Origin: Bacteroides sp. CAG:1076
Lineage (GTDB): Bacteria > Bacteroidota > Bacteroidia > Bacteroidales > Bacteroidaceae
Assembly: GCA_000436795.1 (NCBI GenBank)
Contig: HF993188.1
Coordinates: 1-39,133 of the forward strand
Length of the DNA stretch: 39,133 nucleotides
Direction of reading: 5' to 3'
In this document: positions 25,879-34,319 of the stretch, in pieces
Numbering within the stretch: the stretch's first letter is position 1
Layout of the letters: every line of letters starts with the position of its first letter
The notes under the pieces: model-generated
What the model saw: the letters and a program-made list of their open reading frames with translations, nothing else
The model's database searches: none
What the model was told of the DNA's origin: nothing
Program-made: the position numbers and the translations under genes

Positions 25879-26814
25879 CTTTACCACAGAAGCTTCATGC
25901 TTTTCTACTTCAGCGCGCGTACGACTAATAGTAACCAAGTAAACACCTCCAAAAATCAATATAACCGAGATTACTTTTATCCAGTTAAAACGATCCATTC
26001 CCCAACATACTGCTACGATACATGCCACAAGAGGTTGTACATAGTTATACATTCCAGCAACAGTAGGGCGCAAGTTCTTTTGTCCAACAATAACAAAAAT
26101 ATAGCTCAAGAATGTACTTCCTATGACAATAAACGCCAGCGAAAACCATTCTGCGCTGCCCAAGTCTGTCCATCCAGCAGCCAATAAATCATTGTACGAA
26201 AAAGGTAAAGCACATATAAAAGCATAAGTAAACATCCATTTCATGATGGTAAAGACAGAGTATTTACCTACAAAATCCTTAAATAATACAATATAAAGAG
26301 CATAACTTAGCTGTGCACAAAGTACTAGAATATCTCCCCAAATATTATTATTTCCATTTATATTTGCACCCCCAGCTTGCTGGCTACCTAAAATAAGCAA
26401 TAAAGCACCTGTAGCTCCCAAAGCAATACCCAAAACTTTCTTTCCTGTAATTGGCTCTTTCAGATAAATAGCAGCCAAAATCATAGCCCAAAGCGGCATA
26501 CTGGTCGTAATAATGGAAGCGTCAGCAGGAGAGGTCAATCCCACACCAAAAATAAAACATCCTTGATTAAATACAATAGCAAGCAATGACGCCACAAATA
26601 ACTTAGCTAAATCCTTATGCCCAACATGTTCAGGCTTTCTAAAGAATGAAGCAAGCCAAAACAATACCATAGCACCCAAAATACGTAAATCAGTTACTAC
26701 AAGTGGAGTTACCATTCCACCTAACATTACAAATTTAGCAAGCGGTGACATCAATCCCCACATACTATTTGCACCAAGCATAGCTCCATGCCCTTTCAAC
26801 TTTTGTATATCCAT
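25876..26814 (-). CDS. EamA/DMT-family transporter
   Basis: 312 residues with ten hydrophobic segments in two EamA repeats. The first begins LGANSMWGLMSPLAKFVMLGG, with ASIITTSMPLWAMILAAIYLKEPITGKKVLGIALGATG closing it. The second runs from DILVLCAQLSYALYIVLFKD to AGMYNYVQPLVACIVAVCWG and GGVYLVTISR. These are exporters or importers of small metabolites; the substrate is unknown. Divergent from the AraC regulator 90 bp away, which probably controls it. The 3' end has overrun a beta-lactamase relic. Confidence 0.88.
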   Translation of the reverse strand: MDIQKLKGHGAMLGANSMWGLMSPLAKFVMLGGMVTPLVVTDLRILGAMVLFWLASFFRKPEHVGHKDLAKLFVASLLAIVFNQGCFIFGVGLTSPADASIITTSMPLWAMILAAIYLKEPITGKKVLGIALGATGALLLILGSQQAGGANINGNNNIWGDILVLCAQLSYALYIVLFKDFVGKYSVFTIMKWMFTYAFICALPFSYNDLLAAGWTDLGSAEWFSLAFIVIGSTFLSYIFVIVGQKNLRPTVAGMYNYVQPLVACIVAVCWGMDRFNWIKVISVILIFGGVYLVTISRTRAEVEKHEASVVK

Positions 26815-26836
26815 CTCAACATTTTTTTAATTGCCG

Positions 26837-26844
26837 CAAAATTA
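26837..26844 (-). promoter_or_regulatory. -7 element of the EamA gene
   Basis: Minus strand TAATTTTG, a perfect TAnnTTTG box, 22 bases before the ATG at 26814. Confidence 0.5.
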
Positions 26845-26869
26845 CAATAGTCATCATAGTTAATTATAG

Positions 26870-26877
26870 TATATTTG
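26870..26877 (+). promoter_or_regulatory. -7 element of the AraC regulator gene
   Basis: TATATTTG, a perfect TAnnTTTG box, 27 bases before the ATG at 26905. It also explains why a TTG start at 26875 is unlikely: that codon lies inside the promoter. Confidence 0.5.
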
Positions 26878-26904
26878 CAGCAAATTATTGTACGATTACG
26901 ACCA

Positions 26905-27759
26905 ATGTGGAAAGAAAATTTATACGAACCTGTAGAAATATTAATCCGTGAACATGAAATATTCCCAATAGAAGAACACCAGCATTCATTTTTTGAAATG
27001 GCCTATATCATTTCTGGAACAGGTACATTTTACATATATAATAAAACATCCGAAAAGAAAGAAATTCCATATAGTACAGATACTATCTTTCTTATCCCTC
27101 CCGATACAATACACTGCTTTACAATTCAAACATACAGCAAATACGTATTCTTACGTTTTACAACTCAATATGTAGCAGACTATATCGGAAAATATGTCGA
27201 ACGTACATTATATATACCAGAAAAGACTCCATATATTACATTAACCAACCACGAAAAGGAAGTGGTTAGGCAGCTAATTACATTCATAATAAATGAACAG
27301 ACAAACAGACAAAATTTCTCAGCTTATTTACAACAACAATGGCTGAATAGCCTCATCGTACTGATAGCCCGCAGTTTCCTTACCGATAATCAAACAATCT
27401 TTCCGGCCGATACAGAAGAAACGGACAAAGCACTCTATCTGTTGCAATATATTCAACAGCATATCTATCAGCCTCAGATGCTGAGGATAGATGCCCTTTG
27501 CCAGAAGTTTAACCTGTCGGAAAACTACATCGGACGTTATTTCAAACATCATTTTCAGGAAAGTCTTCAACAATACATCAGCCGTAACCGAATAAAAATG
27601 GCAGAATCACTCGTAAAAGAAACTCAATTAAGCATGAAAGAAATAGCTTATCGCACCGGATACAGCGATGCATGCCACTTGATAAAAAAATTCCAGTCAT
27701 ACTATGGTATATCCCCTCTTAAATATCGCAAACAACATATCTTGCTAAAAGGAAAGTAA
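26905..27759 (+). CDS. AraC-family transcriptional regulator with cupin sensor domain
   Basis: 284 residues from ATG 26905 (MWKENLYEPVEI). The N-terminal half is a cupin-type sensor (EEHQHSFFEMAYIISGTGTFYIYN; FLIPPDTIHCF). The C-terminal ~100 residues hold two helix-turn-helix motifs: LRIDALCQKFNLSENYIGRYFKHHF and MKEIAYRTGYSDACHLIKKFQSYYGISPLKYRK, the AraC signature. The effector is unknown. The gene is divergent from the EamA transporter, the usual layout for a regulator and its target. It is not close enough to the polysaccharide locus to be its obvious regulator. Confidence 0.9.
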   Translation: MWKENLYEPVEILIREHEIFPIEEHQHSFFEMAYIISGTGTFYIYNKTSEKKEIPYSTDTIFLIPPDTIHCFTIQTYSKYVFLRFTTQYVADYIGKYVERTLYIPEKTPYITLTNHEKEVVRQLITFIINEQTNRQNFSAYLQQQWLNSLIVLIARSFLTDNQTIFPADTEETDKALYLLQYIQQHIYQPQMLRIDALCQKFNLSENYIGRYFKHHFQESLQQYISRNRIKMAESLVKETQLSMKEIAYRTGYSDACHLIKKFQSYYGISPLKYRKQHILLKGK

Positions 27760-27865
27760 GATCCAATATATAAAAAGTGTGTAAGCATACTGCTATCATA
27801 GGCCAACTTTACAAGGCAAAAATAGAATTTCTCACCCTTATTTCGGCTTATTGACTGGAAAATTG

Positions 27866-27873
27866 TAATTTTG
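27866..27873 (+). promoter_or_regulatory. -7 element of the men operon
   Basis: TAATTTTG, a perfect TAnnTTTG box, 24 bases before the menI ATG. The rest of the ~140 bp between araC and menI shows nothing else I can name. Confidence 0.55.
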
Positions 27874-27897
27874 CAATATATTACGAAAATATAATTT

Positions 27898-28317
27898 ATG
27901 CAAACGAGCGAAAAGACATCTTATGAACTACCTGAATCATTAGGGAAAAGCCTCGGGATTCAACTGGTTGCTATAGAAGAAGGATACGTAAAAGCAACTA
28001 TGCCTGTCGATGTACGTACCTCACGCCCATGTGAACCCAAAGATATCCTAAATGGAGGAGCTTCTTTAGCTCTTGCTGAAACTGTTGCCGGATACGGTTC
28101 CATTCCTCTTTGTGAACCCGGGCAGATGCCTTGTGGCATACAAATCAGTGCCAACCATGTACACATGGTACCCGTTGGAACTTATGTAGAAGCAACCGGC
28201 ACATTAGTACACAGAGGACGAACCTCACATGTATGGAACGTCGATATTACAACTCCCGACGGAAAACTGGTATCAACCGCTCGTGTTGTCAATCTAATAG
28301 TCAAGAAACGCTCATGA
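27898..28317 (+). CDS. menI: Hotdog-fold thioesterase, probable 1,4-dihydroxy-2-naphthoyl-CoA hydrolase
   Basis: 139 residues, a single hotdog domain of the PaaI/YdiI type: LGIQLVAIEEGYVKATMPVD, ILNGGASLALAETVAGYGS (with the catalytic-type Glu, E61), CGIQISANHVHMVPVGTYVEATG and GRTSHVWNVDI. It would release CoA from DHNA-CoA, the step after MenB. Place in pathway is supported by position as first gene of the men operon and by a four-base ATGA overlap with menF. Confidence 0.85.
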   Translation: MQTSEKTSYELPESLGKSLGIQLVAIEEGYVKATMPVDVRTSRPCEPKDILNGGASLALAETVAGYGSIPLCEPGQMPCGIQISANHVHMVPVGTYVEATGTLVHRGRTSHVWNVDITTPDGKLVSTARVVNLIVKKRS

Positions 28318-29432
28318 ATCTTCCCGGAATTACCATCCACAAACTGATAGACCAACTGACACAAAGTCCCTTCAGTTTTGCCTTGTATCGTCTGCCGTGG
28401 ACAGACGAACCAATACTGGTATTACAAGAAGAAGGAAAAACAGAAATTTTGGGAAATCCAACTGACTTGAATGGAAAGCGGGGATTCGTACTTACTCCCT
28501 TTCATCAGACCCAAACACATCCGGCTATTATTATACATCCCGATAAAGTGGCACATGGGTGGGGAAATATCAGCCAAGTATTAGAAGACTTTGCTTCAGC
28601 GAGAAACATTACTTCAGCAGGAACAATAATAACCGAAAAAAAGATAACCAATGATGAAGAGGCTAAAATCGAATATGAACAAGCCTTCAGTCGTTTTATA
28701 ACTCCCTTACAAAATAAAGCATTCAGAAAGCTGGTACTTTCGCGTAATTATACGCAAGAATTGGATATTACCTTTTCTCCTCTCAGCGCCTTTATCCGTG
28801 CCTGCAACAGTTATCCGCGCATGATGATTTCTTTGTGCCATACTCCTCTGACCGGGACCTGGATTGGCAGTACGCCCGAAATTATTTTAAGCGGCCACGA
28901 AACGGAATGGCACACGGTAGCACTTGCCGGAACCATGCCTATGCAAGGAGAAACCATGCCGACGGAATGGAGTGAAAAGAATCAGGAAGAACAGGCTTTT
29001 GTCAGTGAATACATCCGACAGACAGTCAAACGCTTTGGCAGCAAGCTCAAAGAAAAAGGGCCTTATACAGCCAGAGCCGGACAACTGGTACACCTGAAAA
29101 CAGATTTTCATTTCCAGTTGAAAGATACTTCTCATTTGGGGGATATATTAAAGGAACTTCATCCTACTCCCGCTGTATGCGGACTGCCTAAAGAGGAAAC
29201 CTACACTTTCATACTGAGAAACGAAGGTTATGACAGAAGCTATTATGCCGGAATTATCGGATGGCTGGATCCTCAAGGCGATACCACACTTTACGTGAAC
29301 CTACGGTGCATGAACATTGCCGGACATACAGCTACACTCTATGCCGGAGGAGGTATACTTCCTTCATCAACAGTAGAAACAGAATGGGAAGAAACCCAAC
29401 AAAAAATGAATACCATGCGCAACATATTATAA
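28314..29432 (+). CDS. menF: Isochorismate synthase
   Basis: 372 residues, starting at the ATG that overlaps the menI stop (ATGA at 28314). A longer in-frame opening to 28131 runs through menI and is rejected. The chorismate-binding fold is shown by [28 protein letters not shown], the [10 protein letters not shown] helix, [14 protein letters not shown] and [10 protein letters not shown], ending in [20 protein letters not shown]. It converts chorismate to isochorismate, the first step toward menaquinone. Shorter than E. coli MenF, mainly at the N-terminus. Confidence 0.92.
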   Translation: MNLPGITIHKLIDQLTQSPFSFALYRLPWTDEPILVLQEEGKTEILGNPTDLNGKRGFVLTPFHQTQTHPAIIIHPDKVAHGWGNISQVLEDFASARNITSAGTIITEKKITNDEEAKIEYEQAFSRFITPLQNKAFRKLVLSRNYTQELDITFSPLSAFIRACNSYPRMMISLCHTPLTGTWIGSTPEIILSGHETEWHTVALAGTMPMQGETMPTEWSEKNQEEQAFVSEYIRQTVKRFGSKLKEKGPYTARAGQLVHLKTDFHFQLKDTSHLGDILKELHPTPAVCGLPKEETYTFILRNEGYDRSYYAGIIGWLDPQGDTTLYVNLRCMNIAGHTATLYAGGGILPSSTVETEWEETQQKMNTMRNIL

Positions 29433-29442
29433 AAAAGAACCT

Positions 29443-31110
29443 ATGTATACTGACAAAAAAAGCATATTGCAATTGGCTTCCTTACTTCGGAGCCACGGAA
29501 TTAAACGTATTGTACTCTGTCCGGGAAGCAGGAATATACCTATCGTCCAGACACTCACTAATATTCCGGACTTCACCTGTTACCCGATGACCGACGAACG
29601 CAGTGCAGGCTTCTTTGCCCTCGGACTGGCCTTACACGGCGGAGCACCTGCTGCCGTATGCTGTACATCGGGAACCGCCCTACTGAATCTGCATCCGGCT
29701 GTAGCCGAAGCATTCTATCAGCAAGTACCGTTGGTAGTTATCTCTGCCGACCGACCGGCTGCCTGGATTGGACAAATGGATGGACAAACGCTTCCTCAAC
29801 CCGGGGTATTTGGTCAGTTGGTGAAAAAATCGGTCAACCTACCCGAAGTAACCGACGAAGAAAGTGAATGGTTCTGCAACAGACTGATTAATGAAGCCTT
29901 GCTCGAACTTAATCATCACGGTAAAGGCCCGGTCCACATCAACGTACCTATCAGCGAACCGTTCTTCCTGCTTCCAATCAACGAACTGCCGCAGGCAAGA
30001 GTCATCACCCGCTATCAGGGACTGAACATTTACGACAAGGATTACCAGCCGCTGATAGAACGTCTCAACAAGTACCAGCGACGCATGGCGGTAGTAGGAC
30101 AGATGAATCTGATTTATCTGTTCGACAAGAAGTATACCAAGATGCTGTACAAGCATTTCGCATGGTTTACTGAAAATATAAGCAACCGTACCATACCGGG
30201 AATGCCTATACGGAACATCGAACCTCTGCTTTGTTCCATGAACAACGAGGAACAGGAGAAAATGCGTCCCGAACTGCTTATTACCTACGGGGGACACATC
30301 ATCTCGAAACGTCTGAAGAAATTCCTCCGCAAACATCCTCCCGTAGAACACTGGCATGTATCGGCCGACGGCGAAGTGGTCGATTTGTTCGGCTCATTGA
30401 CTACCATCATCGAAATGGATCCGTTTGAATTTCTGGAAAGAATCGCTCCGATGCTGGACAGCCGTACGCCGGAATACCCGAGAGCATGGGAGGCTCGCTC
30501 GAAAGCAATTCCACAAGCCGATTTTGCCTATTCCGAAATGAGTGCCATCGGCAAGGTCATCTGTCATCTGCCATCTCCGTGCTCCCTACACCTGGCCAAC
30601 AGTTCCGTGGTGCGTTATGCGCAATTGTTCGATTTGCCCAACGATGTGGAAATCTTGTCCAACAGAGGAACAAACGGTATAGAAGGTTCTCTTTCTACCG
30701 CACTGGGATATGCTACGGCTTCCGACAAGCTGAACTTTATCCTCATCGGCGATTTGAGTTTCTTCTACGACATGAATGCACTTTGGAATTCCAACTACGG
30801 CACGAACGTACGTATTCTGCTGCTGAACAATGCCGGAGGAGAGATTTTCCATGCACTGCCCGGACTTGAACTGCATGAAAATGCCCGTCGGTTTGTAACA
30901 GCCACTCATACCACATCCGCACGTGCCTGGGCCGAAGACAGAGGATTTGAATATCTCTCGGCACACAACGAAGAAGAGCTGACAAATGCAGTCAGTACAT
31001 TCACCCAACCGGATATCACTGCCCGTCCGATGTTACTGGAAGTCTTTACAGACAAAAACACAGACATCGAGCTGTTGAAAGAATATTACCATAACCTAAA
31101 ACAAAAATAA
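29443..31110 (+). CDS. menD: 2-succinyl-5-enolpyruvyl-6-hydroxy-3-cyclohexene-1-carboxylate synthase
   Basis: 555 residues, full length for MenD. N-terminal [19 protein letters not shown] and [16 protein letters not shown] (with the TPP-activating Glu), then [33 protein letters not shown]. The C-terminal TPP/Mg motif is [15 protein letters not shown] closing at [10 protein letters not shown]. It adds a succinyl-semialdehyde unit from 2-oxoglutarate to isochorismate. It follows menF by ten bases. G+C content looks clearly higher here than in the polysaccharide locus. Confidence 0.96.
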   Translation: MYTDKKSILQLASLLRSHGIKRIVLCPGSRNIPIVQTLTNIPDFTCYPMTDERSAGFFALGLALHGGAPAAVCCTSGTALLNLHPAVAEAFYQQVPLVVISADRPAAWIGQMDGQTLPQPGVFGQLVKKSVNLPEVTDEESEWFCNRLINEALLELNHHGKGPVHINVPISEPFFLLPINELPQARVITRYQGLNIYDKDYQPLIERLNKYQRRMAVVGQMNLIYLFDKKYTKMLYKHFAWFTENISNRTIPGMPIRNIEPLLCSMNNEEQEKMRPELLITYGGHIISKRLKKFLRKHPPVEHWHVSADGEVVDLFGSLTTIIEMDPFEFLERIAPMLDSRTPEYPRAWEARSKAIPQADFAYSEMSAIGKVICHLPSPCSLHLANSSVVRYAQLFDLPNDVEILSNRGTNGIEGSLSTALGYATASDKLNFILIGDLSFFYDMNALWNSNYGTNVRILLLNNAGGEIFHALPGLELHENARRFVTATHTTSARAWAEDRGFEYLSAHNEEELTNAVSTFTQPDITARPMLLEVFTDKNTDIELLKEYYHNLKQK

Positions 31111-31117
31111 TTCCACT

Positions 31118-31942
31118 ATGTCACAAAAGAGAGAATGGAAAACCATCAAAGAGTATCAGGATATTCTTTTTGATTTCTATAATGGAATAGCTAAAATAAC
31201 CATCAATCGTCCGCGTTATCGCAACGCTTTCACACCAAAAACGACATCGGAAATTAGCGATGCGCTCTATTATTGCCGCGAATGTCAGGATATCAATGTC
31301 ATCGTTCTTACCGGAGCCGGCGACAAAGCATTCTGCTCGGGTGGAGATATGCATGTAAAAGGACACGGCGGTTACATCGGCACCGACGGAGTACCTCGTC
31401 TGAATGTGCTCGATGTACAGAAACAAATCCGCTCGATTCCGAAACCGGTTATCGCCATGGTCAACGGTTATGCCATTGGAGGCGGACATGTTTTACATGT
31501 GGTATGCGACTTGACAATCGCTTCCGAAAATGCGATATTCGGACAAACGGGTCCTCGGGTAGGCAGTTTCGATGCAGGATTCGGTTCTTCTTATCTGGCA
31601 CGCATCGTAGGACAGAAAAAAGCGCGTGAAATCTGGTTCCTCTGCCGCCAATATTCGGCACAGGAAGCCCTCGAAATGGGATTGGTCAACAAAGTCGTTC
31701 CTTTCGACTCACTGGAAGATGAAGTAGTAGAATGGGCCGAAACGATGATGCAGCACAGCCCGCTGGCATTACGTATGATAAAAGCCGGACTGAATGCAGA
31801 GCTGGACGGTCAGGCTGGTATTCAGGAACTGGCAGGCGACGCAACCATGCTTTATTACATGACAGAAGAAGCGCAGGAAGGTGGACGTGCCTTCTTGGAA
31901 AAGCGCAAGCCCGACTGGAGTAAATTCCCGAAAATGCCTTAA
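31118..31942 (+). CDS. menB: 1,4-dihydroxy-2-naphthoyl-CoA synthase
   Basis: 274 residues, crotonase fold. [37 protein letters not shown] (oxyanion loop), [44 protein letters not shown] region and [17 protein letters not shown] are all MenB-typical. It closes the naphthoate ring from o-succinylbenzoyl-CoA. Seven bases after menD. A perfect hairpin with a T-tail follows 14 bases after its stop. Confidence 0.96.
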   Translation: MSQKREWKTIKEYQDILFDFYNGIAKITINRPRYRNAFTPKTTSEISDALYYCRECQDINVIVLTGAGDKAFCSGGDMHVKGHGGYIGTDGVPRLNVLDVQKQIRSIPKPVIAMVNGYAIGGGHVLHVVCDLTIASENAIFGQTGPRVGSFDAGFGSSYLARIVGQKKAREIWFLCRQYSAQEALEMGLVNKVVPFDSLEDEVVEWAETMMQHSPLALRMIKAGLNAELDGQAGIQELAGDATMLYYMTEEAQEGGRAFLEKRKPDWSKFPKMP

Positions 31943-31956
31943 TCATCAAAGCATAT

Positions 31957-31990
31957 AAAACTTTCAGACACGAGTGTGTCTGAAAGTTTT
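31957..31990 (+). terminator. Perfect terminator-like hairpin between menB and menC
   Basis: AAAACTTTCAGACAC at 31957-31971 and its exact complement at 31976-31990 form a 15-bp stem with loop GAGT, followed by a further T. It lies between two men genes on the same strand, so it should split or dampen the operon. Confidence 0.75.
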
Positions 31991-32024
31991 TATTCGTTAA
32001 GAGAGCAGCTACTAACGTCAGTCT

Positions 32025-32041
32025 GTTACGGTTTGCGTAAC
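32025..32041. repeat. Short inverted repeat ahead of menC
   Basis: GTTACG and CGTAAC enclose GTTTG, 16 bases before the menC ATG. TACGGTTTG within it resembles a -7 box with one extra base. It may be a promoter/operator for a second men transcript, or chance. Confidence 0.3.
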
Positions 32042-32056
32042 GTTCAATTCACCACA

Positions 32057-33115
32057 ATGCTTATGTATACAATCAAAATTATTCCGAAGACTTTACATTT
32101 CAAACAACCGGCAGGAACATCAAGAGGGGTATATCATACCCGGAAAGTGTGGTACCTGTTGCTGACAGACACACAGACCGGGAAATATGGTGTAGGAGAA
32201 TGTGCTCCCCTACCGGCATTGAGTTGCGACGACTTGCCCGACTATGAGGAAATCTTGGCCAAGCACTGCCGGCAGACGGAGCAGAATGGAACACTCGACT
32301 ACGAGGCTCTCCGCCCCTATCCTTCCATGCTGTTTGGACTGGAAACCGCTTTTGCTCATCTAAAAGCCGGTAACTTACAATTCTGGCAGACACCTTTTTC
32401 AGAAGGGAAAGAAGGGATTCCTATCAACGGACTGATATGGATGGGAAACTTCGACGAAATGTACCATCGGATAGAAGAGAAAATGAAACTCGGCTTCCGA
32501 TGCATCAAAGTAAAAATAGGTGCTATCGATTTCAACCGGGAACTGGAGCTGCTGGCACACATCCGCCATCATTTTTCTCCCGAACAAATAGAGCTCCGGG
32601 TAGATGCCAATGGAGCTTTCTCTCCGGCAGATGCTCCTGAAAAGCTGAAAAGACTTCATGCGTTTCATCTGCATTCCATCGAACAACCTATCCATGCCGG
32701 ACAATGGCAGGCTATGGCTGAACTGTGCGCCCAGACACCTTTTCCCATCGCACTAGACGAAGAACTAATCGGAGTGAATACGCTGGCACGCAAGGTGGAA
32801 CTTCTTGAAACCATCCGACCGCAATATATTATTTTAAAACCTTCTCTCCACGGAGGTTTGAGAGGAGCTCAGGAATGGATCGAACTGGCTACCGAACGGG
32901 GTATTGGTTCATGGGTTACTTCAGCTTTGGAATCGAACATCGGACTTAATTCTATCGCACAATGGTGTGCCACTCTTCATCCTGCAATGCCTCAAGGATT
33001 AGGTACAGGCATGCTTTTTACGGATAATATCGACTACCCGCTTCATATTGAAGGGGATTGTCTGTGGTTCCACCCAGAAGAAAAGGAACCTGATTTTAAA
33101 TCATTTCTCATATAA
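32057..33115 (+). CDS. menC: o-Succinylbenzoate synthase
   Basis: 352 residues from ATG 32057 (MLMYTIKIIP; ATG 32063 is equally possible). A longer opening to 31976 lies inside the terminator hairpin and is rejected. Enolase-superfamily barrel: KVKIG (catalytic Lys pair), ELRVDANGAFS (first metal Asp), SIEQP (Glu), IALDEE (Asp) and IILKPSLHGGL (second catalytic Lys). It dehydrates SHCHC to o-succinylbenzoate. The menE start follows ten bases after its stop. Confidence 0.93.
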   Translation: MLMYTIKIIPKTLHFKQPAGTSRGVYHTRKVWYLLLTDTQTGKYGVGECAPLPALSCDDLPDYEEILAKHCRQTEQNGTLDYEALRPYPSMLFGLETAFAHLKAGNLQFWQTPFSEGKEGIPINGLIWMGNFDEMYHRIEEKMKLGFRCIKVKIGAIDFNRELELLAHIRHHFSPEQIELRVDANGAFSPADAPEKLKRLHAFHLHSIEQPIHAGQWQAMAELCAQTPFPIALDEELIGVNTLARKVELLETIRPQYIILKPSLHGGLRGAQEWIELATERGIGSWVTSALESNIGLNSIAQWCATLHPAMPQGLGTGMLFTDNIDYPLHIEGDCLWFHPEEKEPDFKSFLI

Positions 33116-33125
33116 CACAACTACT

Positions 33126-34259
33126 ATGTCAACATTTGTCACCGAAATATCTCAGCAAACCATCACAATAGACGGCATACACTATACAGCTGCCGATGCC
33201 ACAGCATCTGTACCGGAAGCGAAGAGTCTTCTTCAAACCAAGTTTCGCACTATTTACGGTGAGGACAGCTTTTATGCTGCTCTTGCCGACTTCCTGGCTG
33301 AATGGTTCGACGGAAACGATACTCTGAAAGTACATACATCCGGTTCCACCGGAACACCTAAAGAGCTTTGGGTAGAGAAAAGCCGGATGATGAACAGTGC
33401 CAAACTTACCGTATCTTTCTTAAATTTACACAAAGGTGACAGTGCCTTGTTATGTATGCCCTTGCAGTATATAGCAGGTAAAATGGTAGTAGTACGTACA
33501 CTCGTAGCTGGATTGAACTTGATTCCAGTAACTCCATGTGGACATCCGATGCAGGATTTGCATACTGCACCGACTTTCGCAGCCATGATTCCCATGCAGG
33601 TATTCAATACCCTGCAAGTACCGGCCGAACGAGAACTGCTCATGCAGGTCCGTCACTTGATAATAGGTGGAGGAGCTATCGATGAAAATTTGGAAAAGTC
33701 GCTACAAGATTTTCCTTATGCCGTATGGAGTACGTACGGGATGACGGAAACTCTTTCTCATATTGCCTTACGTCAACTAAACGGAAAAGGACGTTCTGAA
33801 TGGTATACTCCTTTCAGCCATGTCAGTCTCAGTTCTTCGGAAGAAGGTACACTGGTAATCAATGCTCCCCTCGTCAGTGAAGAAATACTGAAGACAAATG
33901 ACATTGTAGAATTCAACATCTCAGGGCAATTCCGTATTTTAGGAAGAAAAGACAATACAATCAATACGGGAGGAATCAAAGTACAGATAGAACAGGTTGA
34001 GGACGCACTTAGACCATTACTCCCCTGCCCGTTTATGATTACGTCAGTATCCGACATTAAATTTGGAGAACAAATTGTTTTGCTTCTTGAAACAGATACC
34101 ATTGACTATGAGAATATAAATAAAGCAATAGCTACTTTACCTCCTTATTGGCGTCCCAAACAAATTATAAATATAGAAAAACTTCCACAAACAGAAACCG
34201 GTAAGCCCGATAGAGCAAACGCACGAAAATTAGCTATAAATAAAATAGACAAAGCATAG
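33126..34259 (+). CDS. menE: o-Succinylbenzoate-CoA ligase
   Basis: 377 residues from ATG 33126 (MSTFVTEISQQTITIDG). An upstream opening reaching into menC is rejected. AMP-forming ligase motifs: VHTSGSTGTPKELWVEK (P-loop), WSTYGMTETLSHIA, RILGRKDNTINTGGIKVQIEQVE and a C-terminal Lys in PQTETGKPDR. It is shorter than B. subtilis MenE because the N-terminal domain is reduced, as is usual in Bacteroides. Last gene of the men run; no menH or menA is in the window. Confidence 0.93.
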   Translation: MSTFVTEISQQTITIDGIHYTAADATASVPEAKSLLQTKFRTIYGEDSFYAALADFLAEWFDGNDTLKVHTSGSTGTPKELWVEKSRMMNSAKLTVSFLNLHKGDSALLCMPLQYIAGKMVVVRTLVAGLNLIPVTPCGHPMQDLHTAPTFAAMIPMQVFNTLQVPAERELLMQVRHLIIGGGAIDENLEKSLQDFPYAVWSTYGMTETLSHIALRQLNGKGRSEWYTPFSHVSLSSSEEGTLVINAPLVSEEILKTNDIVEFNISGQFRILGRKDNTINTGGIKVQIEQVEDALRPLLPCPFMITSVSDIKFGEQIVLLLETDTIDYENINKAIATLPPYWRPKQIINIEKLPQTETGKPDRANARKLAINKIDKA

Positions 34260-34279
34260 GAAAAAAATACTTAAATCCG

Positions 34280-34287
34280 TATATTTG
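34280..34287 (+). promoter_or_regulatory. -7 element of the antiporter gene
   Basis: TATATTTG, a perfect TAnnTTTG box, 32 bases before the ATG at 34320. It suggests the antiporter is transcribed separately from menE. Confidence 0.5.
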
Positions 34288-34319
34288 TTTCCCATAATAA
34301 AGTTTTAATAACTAATACT

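Noticed and set aside
25744..26187. Plus-strand open frame of 147 codons opposite the EamA gene
   Set aside because: Its first part is the beta-lactamase relic and the rest is the antisense of the EamA coding sequence.
28131..28313. N-terminal extension of menF back to 28131
   Set aside because: It would overlap almost half of menI in another frame; the ATGA overlap at 28314 gives a normal MenF N-terminus.
30486..31008. Several 80-140 codon frames overlapping menD on both strands
   Set aside because: Arg- and Ser-rich shadow translations of a clearly coding, G+C-richer gene.
31976..32056. Longer menC start at 31976
   Set aside because: A GTG inside the terminator hairpin; the added residues have no MenC similarity.
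33048..33125. Longer menE start inside menC
   Set aside because: Would need a non-ATG start within menC; ATG 33126 gives the expected N-terminus.
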